A stretch of DNA of 64,000 bases from Mycobacteriaceae bacterium (lineage in GTDB: Bacteria; Actinomycetota; Actinomycetes; Mycobacteriales; Mycobacteriaceae), in NCBI GenBank assembly GCA_019245755.1, contig JAFARC010000019.1, positions 1 to 64,000 on the forward strand, written 5' to 3'. This document shows, piece after piece, positions 17,146 through 27,125 of this stretch. The notes under the pieces are model-generated. The model was not told where the DNA came from. It ran no database searches and saw nothing but the letters and a program-made list of their open reading frames with translations. A program made the translations under genes and the position numbers. Each line of letters opens with the position of its first letter. The stretch's first letter is position 1.

Positions 17146-18729
17146 GTGGATGAGCAACCTGCGTCCGGCGAACGCCCGGGATTCAGCCGGCGCACCCTGT
17201 TGACCACCGGCGCGACGTCGGCGATCGTCGGCGCCGGGTTGGGCTTCGGCGGTGCCGCCATGGTGCAACCGCGGAGCCACGGTCCGCAGGTGTGGCTTCG
17301 TCCCGACACATCAGGTGCCCCGGGCGTTGCCGGCCTGCATCTGCAGTTCGGGTCGGACGCCTCCACCGACGTGGTGGTGTCGTGGTACACGACGACGCCG
17401 GTGAACAACCCGCGGGTGATGCTCGGCACGCCCAACGACGGCTTCGGGCACACCGTCAACGCCCAGACCCGAACTTATAGGGACGCGTTGTCCAACACCG
17501 AGGTCTTCGTCAAGCATGCACGTGTCAGCGGCTTGCACCCCGACAGCGACTACATCTACGCCGCGGTACACGACGGCACATCACCGCTTTTGGGCACGGT
17601 GCGCACCGCTCCTGCCGGTCGTGCGGCCCTAAGATTCACCAGTTTTGGCGATCAGGCCACCCCGACGCTGGGCCGCATGGCGGGCACCTCGTTCGTCAAC
17701 GACAACCTGGGCTCGCCCGCCGCCGGGGACATCACCGCAGCGGTCGAGCGGATGGATCCGTTGTTCAATCTGGTCAACGGCGATCTGTGTTATGCGAACT
17801 TGGCGCAGGACCGGATCAGGACCTGGTCGGACTGGTTCGAGAACAATTCCCGCTCCGCCCGCTACCGACCGTGGATGCCCGCGGCGGGAAACCACGAAAA
17901 CGAGTGGGGCAACGGCCCGGTCGGCTACGCGGCGTACCAAACGTACTTCGCGCTGCCGGAGTCGGGCTCGGCTCCGGAATTCCGCGGGCTCTGGTACGCG
18001 TTCACCGCTGGATCGGTGCGGGTGATCAGTCTGAATAACGATGACGTGTGCTATCAGGATGGCGGCAACTTCTACGTGCACGGATACTCGTCGGGTGCCC
18101 AAAAGCGTTGGCTGGAGCGTGAACTTGCCGACTCGCGGGCCAACCATGACATCGACTGGATTGTGGTGTGCATGCATCAGACCGCGATCTCCACCGCCGA
18201 CCGCTCCAACGGCGCCGACCTGGGGATTCGCCAGGAGTGGTTACCACCGTTCGACCGCTACGGTGTCGACCTCGTGGTGTGCGGACACGAGCATCATTAC
18301 GAACGCTCCCACCCGATCCGCTCGGTGTTGCCGACCGATACCCGGACGCCCGTGCCCGTGGACACCCGCACGGACGTGATCGATACCAGCAAGGGCACTG
18401 TTCACCTGGTGATCGGCGGCGGGGGGACGTCCGCGCCGTCCAACACCATGTTCTTCGACCGGCCGCGTTGCCGCGTGCTGACCGGTGTCGGCGACTTCGA
18501 TCCGGCGATCGGCCGTAAACGTCCCATCTATTTACCAGAGGATGCCCCGTGGTCGGCTTTCCGTGACCGCGATCACCCGTACGGGTTCGTCGTCTTCGAC
18601 GTCGACCCTGGCAAGGCCGGTCAGCACACCACAATGAAAGCTACCCATTTCGCGATCAGCGGTCCGTTCGGCGAGGTGACGCCCGTCGACGAGTTCGTCC
18701 TCACCCGACCGCGCAACGCCGTCACCTGA
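17146..18729 (+). CDS. Tat-exported purple acid phosphatase / metallophosphoesterase (Rv2577-like), 527 aa
   Basis: A secreted metallophosphatase. A twin-arginine signal (FSRRTLLTTGATSAIVGAGL, residues 13-32) is followed by an N-terminal fibronectin-like purple acid phosphatase domain (about 50-165, with DVVVSWYTTT and DYIYAAVHDG). The calcineurin-like core comes next. Dinuclear metal motifs are TSFGDQAT, NGDLCYAN, AAGNHENE, VCMHQTA and CGHEHHYERSHP. The GTG start has AAGGA 5 nt upstream. It would release phosphate from organic phosphates outside the cytoplasmic membrane. The gene stands alone, 28 nt after the SGNH hydrolase, and might be co-transcribed with it. Confidence 0.93.
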   Translation: MDEQPASGERPGFSRRTLLTTGATSAIVGAGLGFGGAAMVQPRSHGPQVWLRPDTSGAPGVAGLHLQFGSDASTDVVVSWYTTTPVNNPRVMLGTPNDGFGHTVNAQTRTYRDALSNTEVFVKHARVSGLHPDSDYIYAAVHDGTSPLLGTVRTAPAGRAALRFTSFGDQATPTLGRMAGTSFVNDNLGSPAAGDITAAVERMDPLFNLVNGDLCYANLAQDRIRTWSDWFENNSRSARYRPWMPAAGNHENEWGNGPVGYAAYQTYFALPESGSAPEFRGLWYAFTAGSVRVISLNNDDVCYQDGGNFYVHGYSSGAQKRWLERELADSRANHDIDWIVVCMHQTAISTADRSNGADLGIRQEWLPPFDRYGVDLVVCGHEHHYERSHPIRSVLPTDTRTPVPVDTRTDVIDTSKGTVHLVIGGGGTSAPSNTMFFDRPRCRVLTGVGDFDPAIGRKRPIYLPEDAPWSAFRDRDHPYGFVVFDVDPGKAGQHTTMKATHFAISGPFGEVTPVDEFVLTRPRNAVT

Positions 18730-18754
18730 CGTCGCGTTGCATCGCGATAGTTCC

Positions 18755-18764
18755 CGATATATCG
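18755..18764. promoter_or_regulatory. palindrome CGATATATCG upstream of the second padR gene
   Basis: A perfect 10-bp palindrome lies 51 bp before the ATG of the PadR gene at 18816, in an otherwise high-GC context. PadR repressors of this sub-type often bind AT-rich palindromes of this kind in their own promoters, so it is a candidate autoregulatory operator. Confidence 0.5.
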
Positions 18765-18815
18765 TAACTGTATCGAAGCATGCCCGTGCTTCCCGGAACG
18801 AGAGGAGCTACTTCC

Positions 18816-19520
18816 ATGACACCAACGTTCGACGGTCCGCTGGGCGGCCCAGCTGGCTTCGGTTTCGGTCGCGCCGAGCGCCGCGCGCTACACCAGCAAC
18901 GTCGCGAAGCCCGACGCGAGATGCGTGGACTGCTGCGCGACCAGGTACGCGATCACGCCGCCGGCCGCCATGGCGGCCCGTTCGGGCCGGGCTTCGGTCC
19001 CGGCTTCGGGCCCGGCTTCGGGCCCGGATTCGGCTTCGGCTTCGGGCCGGGTGGCCCGCGGGGCCATCGCGGCCGTGGCCGTGGGCGCCGCGGCGACGTC
19101 CGCGCCGCGATCCTCGCACTGCTCACGGAGCGCCCAATGCACGGCTACGAGATGATCCAGGAGATCAGCGAACGGAGCAATAGCCTGTGGCGGCCCAGCC
19201 CCGGCTCGGTCTACCCGACGCTGCAGCTGCTCGTCGACGAGGGCCTGATCGTTGCGACCGAAACTGATGGCAGCAAGAAGCTTTTCGAGCTCACCGAGCA
19301 GGGACGAGAAGCCGCCGCGAAGACCAAGACCCCGCCGTGGGAGGAAATCGCCGAAGGCGTCGATCCCAACGAGGTCAACCTGCGCACCGCGCTCGGCCAG
19401 ATCAGCGGCGCCCTGTTCCAGGCGGCGCAGGCCGCCACGCCGGAGCAGCAGAAGCGCATTGTCGACATCGTCAACAACGCGCGGCGTGAAATCTACGGGA
19501 TCCTCGGCGAGACCGACTAG
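18816..19520 (+). CDS. PadR-family regulator with Gly/Phe-rich N-terminal linker, 234 aa
   Basis: About 85 N-terminal residues are Arg-rich then Gly/Phe/Pro-rich (FGPG repeats). The PadR winged helix follows: DVRAAILALLTERPMHGYEM, then RPSPGSVYPTLQLLVDEGLI and KKLFELTEQGREAA, with a short dimerisation helix at the end. GAGGAG lies 8 nt before the ATG at 18816, fixing the start. Similar FG-rich PadR proteins occur in actinobacteria; the linker may be flexible or help self-association. The gene is alone, so its target is probably itself through the palindrome 51 bp upstream. Confidence 0.92.
   Translation: MTPTFDGPLGGPAGFGFGRAERRALHQQRREARREMRGLLRDQVRDHAAGRHGGPFGPGFGPGFGPGFGPGFGFGFGPGGPRGHRGRGRGRRGDVRAAILALLTERPMHGYEMIQEISERSNSLWRPSPGSVYPTLQLLVDEGLIVATETDGSKKLFELTEQGREAAAKTKTPPWEEIAEGVDPNEVNLRTALGQISGALFQAAQAATPEQQKRIVDIVNNARREIYGILGETD
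18981..19028 (+). repeat. four 12-bp tandem repeats encoding FGPG
   Basis: Four near-identical units of TTCGGGCCCGGC encode FGPG, followed by a less regular FGFGFGPGG stretch. Copy-number change would alter linker length without shifting the frame. Confidence 0.85.
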
Positions 19521-19563
19521 GGGCCAGCCCGAAGCCGCCGTGAGCACCACGAGCGCCGCGGCT

Positions 19564-19576
19564 TAGCCTGAAGCCA
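19564..19576 (+). promoter_or_regulatory. -10 hexamer TAGCCT, leaderless promoter
   Basis: TAGCCT at 19564-19569 ends 6 nt before the ATG at 19576. There is no Shine-Dalgarno sequence in between. Confidence 0.4.
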
Positions 19577-20460
19577 TGCAGCGTTTCCCGCTCGGCGGGT
19601 TCTCGGTCTCCCGCATCGGTTTCGGCGCAATGCAGCTTCCCGGTCCCGGCGTCTTCGGTCCGCCACGCGACCGGGAGCAAGCCCTGGCCGTGCTGCGTCG
19701 GGCCGTGGAACTGGGTGTCGACCATATCGACACCGCCCAGTTCTACGGGCCCGACGTCGCCAACCAGCTCATCCGCGAGGCACTGTCTCCCTACCCAGAC
19801 AACCTGGCGCTGGTCAGCAAGGTCGGCGCTCGCCGCGATGACAAAGGCGGCTGGCTGCCCGCGCACCGACCCGACGAACTGCGCCGCGACATCGAGCAGA
19901 ACCTGCGCACGCTCGACGTCGATCAACTCGCCGCGGTCAACCTCAGGGTGACCGACACCGAAGCCGATCAGCCCAACCAGCCCGCCAACCTGCGCCGCGA
20001 GCACTTCGACGCGCAGCTCACCGCGATGATCAACGCCCGCGACGAGGGCCTGATCGCCGGCGTCGGGTTGAGCAACATCACCCTCGAGCATCTGCTCGTG
20101 GCGCTGGATCGCACCGAGATTGTCTGCGTGCAGAACGCGCTGAACCTGGTCGACCGGTTGTCGCAGCCGGTGCTGGAGGAGTGCACGCGCCGTGGCATCG
20201 CGTTCGTCCCGTTCTTTCCGCTTGGATCGGCGTTCGCCGCGGACAACCCCGTGCTCGGCAACCCCGTCGTGCGGCGCACCGCGGAACGGCTCGCGCGCAC
20301 ACCGGCTCAGATCGCGCTGGCGTGGACGCTGACGTTGGCCCCCAACGTGTTGCTGATCCCCGGCACGTCGTCGGTGCGGCACCTCGAGGAAAACATGGCC
20401 GTCGCCGACATCGAGCTCGACGACGGCACCGTCGCGGAGCTCAACGCGGTTGCGGGGTGA
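19576..20460 (+). CDS. aldo/keto reductase, 294 aa
   Basis: A TIM-barrel NADPH-dependent oxidoreductase. The family pattern is intact: IGFGAMQLPGPGVFG near the start, ELGVDHIDTAQFYG with the catalytic Asp and Tyr, LVSKVG with the catalytic Lys, and IPGTSSVRHLEENM in the NADPH-binding C-terminal part. An unusual point is VNLRVTDTEADQPN where many relatives have the HxPD motif, so a substrate-site histidine seems absent. It starts at the leaderless ATG 19576 and converges on glpK with no spacer at all. The substrate is unknown. Confidence 0.92.
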   Translation: MQRFPLGGFSVSRIGFGAMQLPGPGVFGPPRDREQALAVLRRAVELGVDHIDTAQFYGPDVANQLIREALSPYPDNLALVSKVGARRDDKGGWLPAHRPDELRRDIEQNLRTLDVDQLAAVNLRVTDTEADQPNQPANLRREHFDAQLTAMINARDEGLIAGVGLSNITLEHLLVALDRTEIVCVQNALNLVDRLSQPVLEECTRRGIAFVPFFPLGSAFAADNPVLGNPVVRRTAERLARTPAQIALAWTLTLAPNVLLIPGTSSVRHLEENMAVADIELDDGTVAELNAVAG

Positions 20461-21975
20461 CTACACCTCCACCCAGCCGAGGGTGCGCTCCACCGCCTTC
20501 TTCCAGCCCTGGTATCCGGCCGCTCGCTGATCGTCGCTCCAGGTCGGTGTCCAACGCTTGTCCTCTTGCCAATTGGCCCGCAGGTCCGCCGGATCCGCCC
20601 AGAACCCGACCGCCAGGCCGGCCGCGTAACCGGCGCCGAGCGCGGTGGTTTCGGCAACCACCGGCCGGACCACGTCGACGCCCAGCACGTCGGCCTGGAT
20701 CTGCATGCACAGATCGTTGGCGGTGACGCCGCCGTCCACCTTGAGCTCTTCCAGGCGTGCACCGGAGTCCTTGTGCATCGCATCAACCACGTCGCGACTC
20801 TGATAGCAGATCGCTTCCAACGTCGCGCGCGCGAGGTGCGCGTTGGTGTTGTATCGCGACAACCCCACGATGGTGCCGCGGGCGTCGGATCGCCAATACG
20901 GCGCGAACAACCCCGAGAACGCGGGCACGAAGTACACACCGCCGTTGTCCTCGACCTGGCGTGCCAGCGACTCGCTCTGCGCGGCGCCGCTGATGATGCC
21001 GAGCTGGTCGCGCAACCACTGCACCGCCGAGCCGGTGACCGCGATCGAACCCTCAAGGGCATAAACGGGTTTCGCATTACCGAACTGGTAACACACCGTC
21101 GTGATCAGCCCGTGCTCGGACCGGACGATGTTCTCGCCGGTGTTCTGCAGGAGGAAATTGCCGGTGCCATAGGTGTTTTTGGCCTCGCCCTCGGTCAGAC
21201 ACACCTGGCCGACCATCGCCGCCTGCTGGTCTCCCAGGATGCCGGTCAACGGCACCTCGCCATCCAGCGGACCCGACGGCTGGGTCACGCCGTACGGCTC
21301 CGGTGACGACGACGGTCTGATCTCGGGCAGCATCGGTCGGGGAACCCCGAAGATGGACAGCAGTTCGTCGTCCCAGTCGAGGGTTTCGAGATTCATCAGC
21401 ATGGTGCGGCTCGCGTTGGTCACATCGGTGACATGCACGCCGCCGCGAGGTCCGCCGGTGAGGTTCCACGCCAGCCAGCAGTCGGTGGTGCCGAAGATCG
21501 CGTCGCCGCTCGCGGCGGCCTCCCGCACGCCGTCGACGTTCTCCAGAATCCACTGCAGCTTGCCGCCCGAGAAATAGGTGGCCGGCGGCAGCCCGGCCCG
21601 GCGCCGGATCACCTCACCGCGGCCGTCTCGCTGCAGTACGGACGCGATCCGATCAGTGCGGGTGTCTTGCCAGACGATCGCGTTGTAGTACGGCCGGCCG
21701 GTGCGGCGGTTCCAAACCAGCGACGTCTCGCGCTGGTTGGTGATGCCGAGCGCGCACAGGTCGGCGTCGGTGAGGTTGCTCTTGTTCAGCGCCGACATCA
21801 GCACCGAGGCCGTACGCTCCCAGATTTCCACCGGGTTGTGCTCGACCCAGCCGGCCCGCGGCAGGATCTGTTCGTGTTCAAGCTGATGGCGGCCGACCTC
21901 AGCGCCGGAGTGGTCGAAGATCATGCAGCGCGTGCTGGTGGTGCCCTGGTCGATCGAGGCGACGAAATCGGCCAA
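20461..21975 (-). CDS. glpK: glycerol kinase GlpK, 504 aa
   Basis: Phosphorylates glycerol to glycerol-3-phosphate with ATP, the entry step of glycerol use. FGGY-family motifs are present: [15 protein letters not shown] at the N-terminus, DQQAAMVGQ, and [11 protein letters not shown] in the ATP-binding domain, with [13 protein letters not shown] near the end. The start is a TTG at 21975 with GAGGAG 6 nt upstream; it gives a normal family length, and an ATG-based longer version would overlap the divergent gene. In M. tuberculosis glpK (Rv3696c) is known for frameshift variation at a homopolymer; here the frame is intact. It is divergent from the GCS2 ligase gene. Confidence 0.95.
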   Translation of the reverse strand: MADFVASIDQGTTSTRCMIFDHSGAEVGRHQLEHEQILPRAGWVEHNPVEIWERTASVLMSALNKSNLTDADLCALGITNQRETSLVWNRRTGRPYYNAIVWQDTRTDRIASVLQRDGRGEVIRRRAGLPPATYFSGGKLQWILENVDGVREAAASGDAIFGTTDCWLAWNLTGGPRGGVHVTDVTNASRTMLMNLETLDWDDELLSIFGVPRPMLPEIRPSSSPEPYGVTQPSGPLDGEVPLTGILGDQQAAMVGQVCLTEGEAKNTYGTGNFLLQNTGENIVRSEHGLITTVCYQFGNAKPVYALEGSIAVTGSAVQWLRDQLGIISGAAQSESLARQVEDNGGVYFVPAFSGLFAPYWRSDARGTIVGLSRYNTNAHLARATLEAICYQSRDVVDAMHKDSGARLEELKVDGGVTANDLCMQIQADVLGVDVVRPVVAETTALGAGYAAGLAVGFWADPADLRANWQEDKRWTPTWSDDQRAAGYQGWKKAVERTLGWVEV

Positions 21976-22093
21976 CGGTGCTCCTCGGCGAGACGCGGTC
22001 AGTTCGTGCAATCGTCCACGATTCCCACCTGGGTGTGAAGATCCGCGACATCGACCATATGCCCGAGCTGCGGTGCGGCACGCCACCAAGACG

Positions 22094-23650
22094 GTGACCC
22101 GGTCTGACTCCGCCGAATCGGCCGATTTGGTTGCGGTTGGCTCGGCAAGCAGGTTGCATCGGGACGTGGGCGACGAAGTCCGGCAGATTGTGTACAGCGG
22201 CGCGCACCGCCGCGACTACCGGCGCAAGGTGCAGCTGTCGCTGGACGTGTTCGAGACCATGCTGGCCCAGTCCAGCTTCGACTTCGAGCGTCCGCTGACC
22301 GGGATGGAAATCGAGTGCAACCTGGTCGATGAGGACTACCAGCCCGCGATGGCGAACCGCGAGGTGTTGGCCGCGATCGCCGACCCGGCGTTCCAGACCG
22401 AGCTCGGCGCCTACAACATCGAGTTCAACGTGCCGCCGCGGCCGCTGCCCGGCGACTCGGCGCTGGAACTGGAATCCGACGTGCGCGCCAGCCTGAACGC
22501 CGCGGAAACCAACGCCAATCAGCACGGCGCGCACATCGTGATGATCGGCATCCTGCCGACCTTGATGCCCGAGCACCTGACCGGCGAGTGGATGAGCGAG
22601 TCGGTCCGGTACCGGTTGCTCAACGATTCCATCTTCACCGCGCGCGGTGAGGACATCGTCATCGACATCACCGGCCCGGAGCGGTTGTGCCTGCAAACCG
22701 GTTCCATCGCACCGGAATCGGCGTGCACGAGCATGCAGCTGCACCTGCAGGTGTCGCCCACCGACTTCGCCGACAACTGGAACGCCGCCCAGGTGCTGGC
22801 CGGCCCGCAGCTGGCGCTCGGTGCGAATTCCCCGTATTTCTTGGGCCACCGGTTGTGGGCGGAGACCCGTATCGAGCTGTTCGCGCAAGCCACCGACACC
22901 CGTCCGGATGAGCTGAAGGCTCAGGGCGTCCGGCCGCGAGTCTGGTTCGGCGAACGCTGGATCACGTCGATCTTCGACCTGTTTGAGGAGAACGTGCGCT
23001 ACTTCCCGTCCTTGCTTCCGGAGCTCTCCGATGAGGACCCGGTGGCGGAGCTGGCGGCCGGCCGGGCCCCGCGACTGGCGGAGCTGCGGTTACACAACGG
23101 CACGATCTACCGCTGGAACAGGCCGGTATACGACGTGGTCGACGGCAGGCCCCACCTGCGGGTTGAGAACCGTGTGCTGCCCGCCGGGCCCACCGTCCTG
23201 GACATGATGGCGAATTCGGCGTTCTACTACGGCGCGCTGCGCACGCTGTCCGAGGAGGACCGGCCGTTGTGGACGCAGATGAGTTTCCCCGCGGCACAGG
23301 CGAATTTTCTCGACGCCGCGCAGCACGGAATGGACGCCAGGCTGTACTGGCCGGAAATGGGCGAAGTAACCCCCGATGAGCTCGTGCTGCGCCGGCTGCT
23401 GCCGCTCGCCGACGAAGGCTTGCGCCGCTGGGGAGTCGCCGCGTCGGTCCGCGACCGCTACCTCGGTGTCATCGAGGGCCGCGCCAAGAGCGGGCTCAAC
23501 GGCGCGGCGTGGCAAGTCCGGACGGTGGCTGCGCTCCAAGAACACAAAGGCATGACACGGCCGCAGGCGCTGGCCGAAATGCTGCGCCGCTACACGCAGC
23601 TCATGCACAGCAACGAGCCGGTGCACGGCTGGGAGCTGCTGGGGAACTAG
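22094..23650 (+). CDS. glutamate-cysteine ligase (GCS2) family protein (Rv3698-like), about 518 aa
   Basis: An ATP-dependent carboxylate-amine ligase of the GCS2 fold. Characteristic stretches are [16 protein letters not shown], with the acidic residues that bind metal and [18 protein letters not shown], and [12 protein letters not shown]. It is clearly different from EgtA, a second GCS2-type ligase 5 kb downstream. The product of Rv3698-type enzymes is not known. The start is uncertain: GTG 22094 was chosen because the upstream in-frame stretch is antisense to glpK. It is divergent from glpK across about 118 nt. M. tuberculosis has a vapBC48 module in this gap; here there is none. Confidence 0.85.
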   Translation: MTRSDSAESADLVAVGSASRLHRDVGDEVRQIVYSGAHRRDYRRKVQLSLDVFETMLAQSSFDFERPLTGMEIECNLVDEDYQPAMANREVLAAIADPAFQTELGAYNIEFNVPPRPLPGDSALELESDVRASLNAAETNANQHGAHIVMIGILPTLMPEHLTGEWMSESVRYRLLNDSIFTARGEDIVIDITGPERLCLQTGSIAPESACTSMQLHLQVSPTDFADNWNAAQVLAGPQLALGANSPYFLGHRLWAETRIELFAQATDTRPDELKAQGVRPRVWFGERWITSIFDLFEENVRYFPSLLPELSDEDPVAELAAGRAPRLAELRLHNGTIYRWNRPVYDVVDGRPHLRVENRVLPAGPTVLDMMANSAFYYGALRTLSEEDRPLWTQMSFPAAQANFLDAAQHGMDARLYWPEMGEVTPDELVLRRLLPLADEGLRRWGVAASVRDRYLGVIEGRAKSGLNGAAWQVRTVAALQEHKGMTRPQALAEMLRRYTQLMHSNEPVHGWELLGN

Positions 23651-23663
23651 CGCGCCACGGTAG

Positions 23664-23677
23664 TAGGTTGGTGACCA
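23664..23677 (+). promoter_or_regulatory. -10 hexamer TAGGTT, leaderless promoter
   Basis: TAGGTT at 23664-23669 ends 7 nt before the ATG at 23677. This favours that ATG over the in-frame GTG at 23671, which would start almost inside the -10 element. Confidence 0.45.
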
Positions 23678-24360
23678 TGCCGGAGGTCATGGATTGGGAC
23701 AGCGTCTACCGCGAACAAGGTCGATTCGAAGGTCCACCACCGTGGAACATCGGTGAGCCGCAACCAGAAATCGCCGCGCTGATTGCGGCGGGCAAGTTCC
23801 GCAGCGTCATCCTCGACGCTGGCTGTGGGTTCGCTGAGGCGTCACTGGATCTGGCGGCGCGCGGCTACACCGTCGTCGGTATCGATCTGACGCCCACCGC
23901 CGTCGCTGCGGCCACCGCGGCCGCCGACGAGCGGGGCCTATCCGACAAGGCGACCTTCGTGCAGGCAGACATCACGTCGTTCACCGGTTTCGACGATCGG
24001 TTCTCGACGGTCCTGGACAGCACCCTGTTTCACTCGTTGCCCGTCGAGGGCCGCGACGGCTACCTGCGCTCGATCCACCGGGCAGCCGCACCCGGTGCGA
24101 CGCTGTTCATCCTCGTCTTCGCCACCGGCTCCTTTCCGCAGGGCACCGACCTGCCGTTGCCCAACGTGGTGACCGAAGAGGAACTGCACGACGCGGTTTC
24201 GAAGTACTGGCAGATCGACGAGATCCGTCCGGCGTTCATCCACGCCAACTTCCCCCAGGTTTCGCCGATTCCCGGCGTCGAGTTCCCCGAATTCGATCGC
24301 GACGACAAGGACCGGCGGATGATGCCGGCGTTTTTGCTCACCGCGCACAAAGCGAGCTGA
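23677..24360 (+). CDS. class I SAM-dependent methyltransferase (Rv3699-like), 227 aa
   Basis: A compact Rossmann methyltransferase. SAM motif I is [19 protein letters not shown], motif [11 protein letters not shown], and the acidic-loop region reads [21 protein letters not shown] block near the N-terminus is typical of the thiopurine-S-methyltransferase-like group. The ATG 23677 is supported by a -10 hexamer 7 nt upstream. Its 3' end overlaps the convergent egtE gene by 23 bp. Despite sitting beside the egt operon it is on the other strand, and nothing ties it to ergothioneine; the substrate is unknown. Confidence 0.9.
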   Translation: MPEVMDWDSVYREQGRFEGPPPWNIGEPQPEIAALIAAGKFRSVILDAGCGFAEASLDLAARGYTVVGIDLTPTAVAAATAAADERGLSDKATFVQADITSFTGFDDRFSTVLDSTLFHSLPVEGRDGYLRSIHRAAAPGATLFILVFATGSFPQGTDLPLPNVVTEEELHDAVSKYWQIDEIRPAFIHANFPQVSPIPGVEFPEFDRDDKDRRMMPAFLLTAHKAS

Positions 24361-25465
24361 GCACCTCGGCGAACCGCGCGAGCTGGTCGCCGTCGGCATC
24401 TACGTGCCCAGACACCCGCAGCACCGGCGCCGCCAGCTCGAAGGGAGCCCGCTCCGGGCCGGCAGCGGTCGTGACGATTCCGTGCCGCTCAATCAACGCG
24501 GCCCGAACCCGGCCGACGTCCGCACCGTTGGTCGGGGCCAGGGTGGTGATCGCGGACCGGGTACCGACCGGTTCGACCACCCGCCAGCCCGGCACATTGG
24601 CCACTGCTTGGCGGGTCATCCGGCCCACCTCGGTGAGCCGTTCGCGGATATCGTGTGGCCCAAACGCCACGTATTCTTGCACTGCGACCGAAAAACCCAC
24701 CCTGGCCGCGACATTCGCTTCCCCGAACTCCAGCAGCCGCAGCGGTGGGATGTCCGGCAACCAGTGCGCCGGCGGCAGCCGGGTGCGCAACCGCGTCGCC
24801 AGCGCGGGCCGCACCGCAAGCACGCCGACGCCTCGCGGGCCGGCCAGCCACTTGCGCGACGTGCCGTAGATCGCGTCGGCGTCGACGACGCAGTCGATAT
24901 GTCCAAGCGCTTGGGCCGCGTCAACCACCAGCGGCACCGCATGCGCGCGGCATGCCGCGGCGATGCCGGCGACTGGTTGCACGACACCGCGGTGGCTGCC
25001 GACCGCGGTCAGATGCACCAGCGCCGGCGCGTCGGCGGCGATCATCGCGGCCACGTCGTCGACCCGTGCCCGGCCCAGTTCATCCACCGGCAACGGCAGC
25101 ACACCGAACCCATTGCCCGCCATCACGGCCAGATTCGGCCCGTATTCACCGGGCAGACAGGCGATCACCCGGTGCGGACCAGCCCAACTGCGCAGCAGCA
25201 GATCCAATGCGTTCGCGCCACCGGTGGTGAAGACGATGTCGTCGGCCGTCATGCCGGTCAGCTCGCCGACTGCGCTGCGGCCCGCGGTGAGCTCAGGCTC
25301 GGCGTGCTGTGCGGCGACGTAGCCGCCGAGCTCTGCCTCCCGGCGGGCATGCGCGGCCGCCGCTTCGATCGCGGCGAAGCTTTGCCTGGAGCAGGCGGCG
25401 CTGTCGAAATGCATGCCGCCCACGGCTGGCCGGGCCGCCCGCCAGGCTTGCGCCAGATCCGTCAT
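24338..25465 (-). CDS. egtE: ergothioneine C-S lyase EgtE, 375 aa
   Basis: The PLP-dependent last enzyme of ergothioneine synthesis, cleaving hercynylcysteine sulfoxide to ergothioneine. It has the class V aminotransferase-like fold: [46 protein letters not shown] with the Asp that holds PLP, and the Schiff-base lysine in [12 protein letters not shown]. The ATG at 25465 overlaps the egtD stop in ATGA. The frame continues 16 codons further upstream but that is inside egtD. It is the last gene of the egtABCDE transcript and converges on the methyltransferase with a 23-bp overlap. Confidence 0.95.
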   Translation of the reverse strand: MTDLAQAWRAARPAVGGMHFDSAACSRQSFAAIEAAAAHARREAELGGYVAAQHAEPELTAGRSAVGELTGMTADDIVFTTGGANALDLLLRSWAGPHRVIACLPGEYGPNLAVMAGNGFGVLPLPVDELGRARVDDVAAMIAADAPALVHLTAVGSHRGVVQPVAGIAAACRAHAVPLVVDAAQALGHIDCVVDADAIYGTSRKWLAGPRGVGVLAVRPALATRLRTRLPPAHWLPDIPPLRLLEFGEANVAARVGFSVAVQEYVAFGPHDIRERLTEVGRMTRQAVANVPGWRVVEPVGTRSAITTLAPTNGADVGRVRAALIERHGIVTTAAGPERAPFELAAPVLRVSGHVDADGDQLARFAEVLSSLCAR

Positions 25466-26427
25466 CTCACGGCGAGAGACAGCCCGAAGTCCTCGGCCGG
25501 ATCGGTCCACCAACGGATCTGGCGCAGGCCGGCGGCGGCCAGTTCGGCCGCCACGGCCTCGGGGCGGAACTTACACGACACCTCTGTCAGCATCTCCTCG
25601 CCGTCGGCGAATTCGACCGTCAGCTCGAGCGCGCCGATGCGCACACATTGCGCTCCGTCGGCCCGCAGCCACATTTCGATGCGCTCCTCGTGGGCGTTCC
25701 ACCGGGCGACATGCCGATACGCGTCGATGTCGAAGTCGGCGTCGAGTTCCCGGTTGACCACCGCGAGCACGTTGCGGTTGAACGCCGCGGTGACGCCGGC
25801 GCTGTCGTCGTAGGCCCGGATGAGTCGGCCGACGTCTTTGACCAGGTCGGTGCCCAGCAGCAGGCTGTCGCCCGGCTGCAGCATGCCGGCCAGCGCGCCG
25901 AGGAACTCGGCCCGCGGGTTGGTGGTGAGGTTGCCGATCGTCGACCCGAGGAACACCACCAAACGCTTCCCGCCGCGGGGGATTTCGTCGAGATGTTCCT
26001 CGAAGTCACCGCAGACCGCGTCGACCTCCACGCCTGGGTAGGCGGCCCCGATGGCCGCGCCGGCAGATTGCAGGATGCCGGCGTCCACGTCGAACGGGAT
26101 GAACCGCCGCAGCGTGCCGCGCCCGCGCAGCGCGTCGAGCAGCATCCGGGTCTTTTCCGATGTGCCGCTGCCGAGCTCCACCAATGTGTCGGCATCGCTG
26201 GCCTCAGCAATCGATGCGGCGTGCGCCGCCAGAATGGCGGCCTCGGTCCGGGTCGGGTAGTACTCCGGCAGCCGGGTGATCTGGTCGAACAGGTCGCTGC
26301 CGACGGCGTCGTAGAACCATTTTGGCGGCAACGACTTCGGCGTCTGGCGCAGTCCCAGCGACACGTCCCGGCGCAACGCGCGGTTGGCGGAGCCGGCCGC
26401 GAGGTGGTTGGCGAGCATGACGCTCAT
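25462..26427 (-). CDS. egtD: L-histidine N-alpha-methyltransferase EgtD, 321 aa
   Basis: Adds three methyl groups to the alpha-amino group of histidine to make hercynine, the first committed ergothioneine step. Diagnostic blocks are [19 protein letters not shown], the SAM site [30 protein letters not shown] and the C-terminal [16 protein letters not shown]. The length of 321 residues equals the M. smegmatis enzyme. The ATG at 26427 shares one base with the egtC stop (TGATG); an ATG two codons upstream is possible but less likely. The gene is coupled to egtC before it and egtE after it. Confidence 0.97.
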   Translation of the reverse strand: MSVMLANHLAAGSANRALRRDVSLGLRQTPKSLPPKWFYDAVGSDLFDQITRLPEYYPTRTEAAILAAHAASIAEASDADTLVELGSGTSEKTRMLLDALRGRGTLRRFIPFDVDAGILQSAGAAIGAAYPGVEVDAVCGDFEEHLDEIPRGGKRLVVFLGSTIGNLTTNPRAEFLGALAGMLQPGDSLLLGTDLVKDVGRLIRAYDDSAGVTAAFNRNVLAVVNRELDADFDIDAYRHVARWNAHEERIEMWLRADGAQCVRIGALELTVEFADGEEMLTEVSCKFRPEAVAAELAAAGLRQIRWWTDPAEDFGLSLAVR

Positions 26428-27125
26428 CAGCATCCTTTCAGCGGGTTCAGCGTCACCGACATGCTTCCGGGCCGGCCGGACACCTCGACGAGGTGGCGGT
26501 CCGGCACATCTTCCCACCCGGGGTCGTCGTCGAGGGGTTCGCTGGCCAGCAGCACGCCGTCGTGGCATCGCCGCACGGACAGGGTGTCGCCCCAGGTGGT
26601 GGCCAGCAGCCGGGCTCCATTGCCGGCCAGAATGTTGAGCCGCGCGTCCGGGTCGGCGGCGCCGACTTCGGCGACGGTTTGGGCCAGCGCGTCCAGGCCC
26701 CGATCGAAGACCAACGCCGCCAGTTGGGCACTGTCGACCACCGATTCGGCGTGCCGGGCCGGCGGCAGCACGTCCCGGTCGACGCGCCCATTGTGCGACA
26801 GCAGCCACTCGCCGTCGCTGAACGGCGCCGACGCGCTCGCTTCGATCGGCATCCCGACGGTCGCCGACCGGACCGCCGCCACCACGCACCCGCTAGTCAG
26901 CACCGGCGCCACCGACGCGAACGACGCGTCGGCCCACAACGGTGACGCGCTGCGCCAGCGCCTCAGCCCTTCGGCGATGAAGCCGACGCCCCACCCGTCG
27001 GCGTTCACCAGGCCGTGTTTCTGCCGCCGCGGCGCATACGACTGCACCAGCAACCCGTAGGGCGGGTCGAGCACCAACGCCGCCAGTGAGCGTGGCTCAC
27101 CCAGCCAGCCGAGGTGGCGGCACAT
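26427..27125 (-). CDS. egtC: gamma-glutamyl hercynylcysteine sulfoxide hydrolase EgtC, 232 aa
   Basis: A class II glutamine amidotransferase-fold hydrolase that removes glutamate from gamma-glutamyl hercynylcysteine sulfoxide. The catalytic nucleophile is Cys2, exposed after removal of Met1, in MCRHLGWLG. Substrate-pocket features follow: [17 protein letters not shown] and [10 protein letters not shown]. Its start is TGATG with the egtB stop, and its stop is TGATG with egtD, so translation is coupled on both sides. The size fits the family. Confidence 0.96.
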   Translation of the reverse strand: MCRHLGWLGEPRSLAALVLDPPYGLLVQSYAPRRQKHGLVNADGWGVGFIAEGLRRWRSASPLWADASFASVAPVLTSGCVVAAVRSATVGMPIEASASAPFSDGEWLLSHNGRVDRDVLPPARHAESVVDSAQLAALVFDRGLDALAQTVAEVGAADPDARLNILAGNGARLLATTWGDTLSVRRCHDGVLLASEPLDDDPGWEDVPDRHLVEVSGRPGSMSVTLNPLKGC

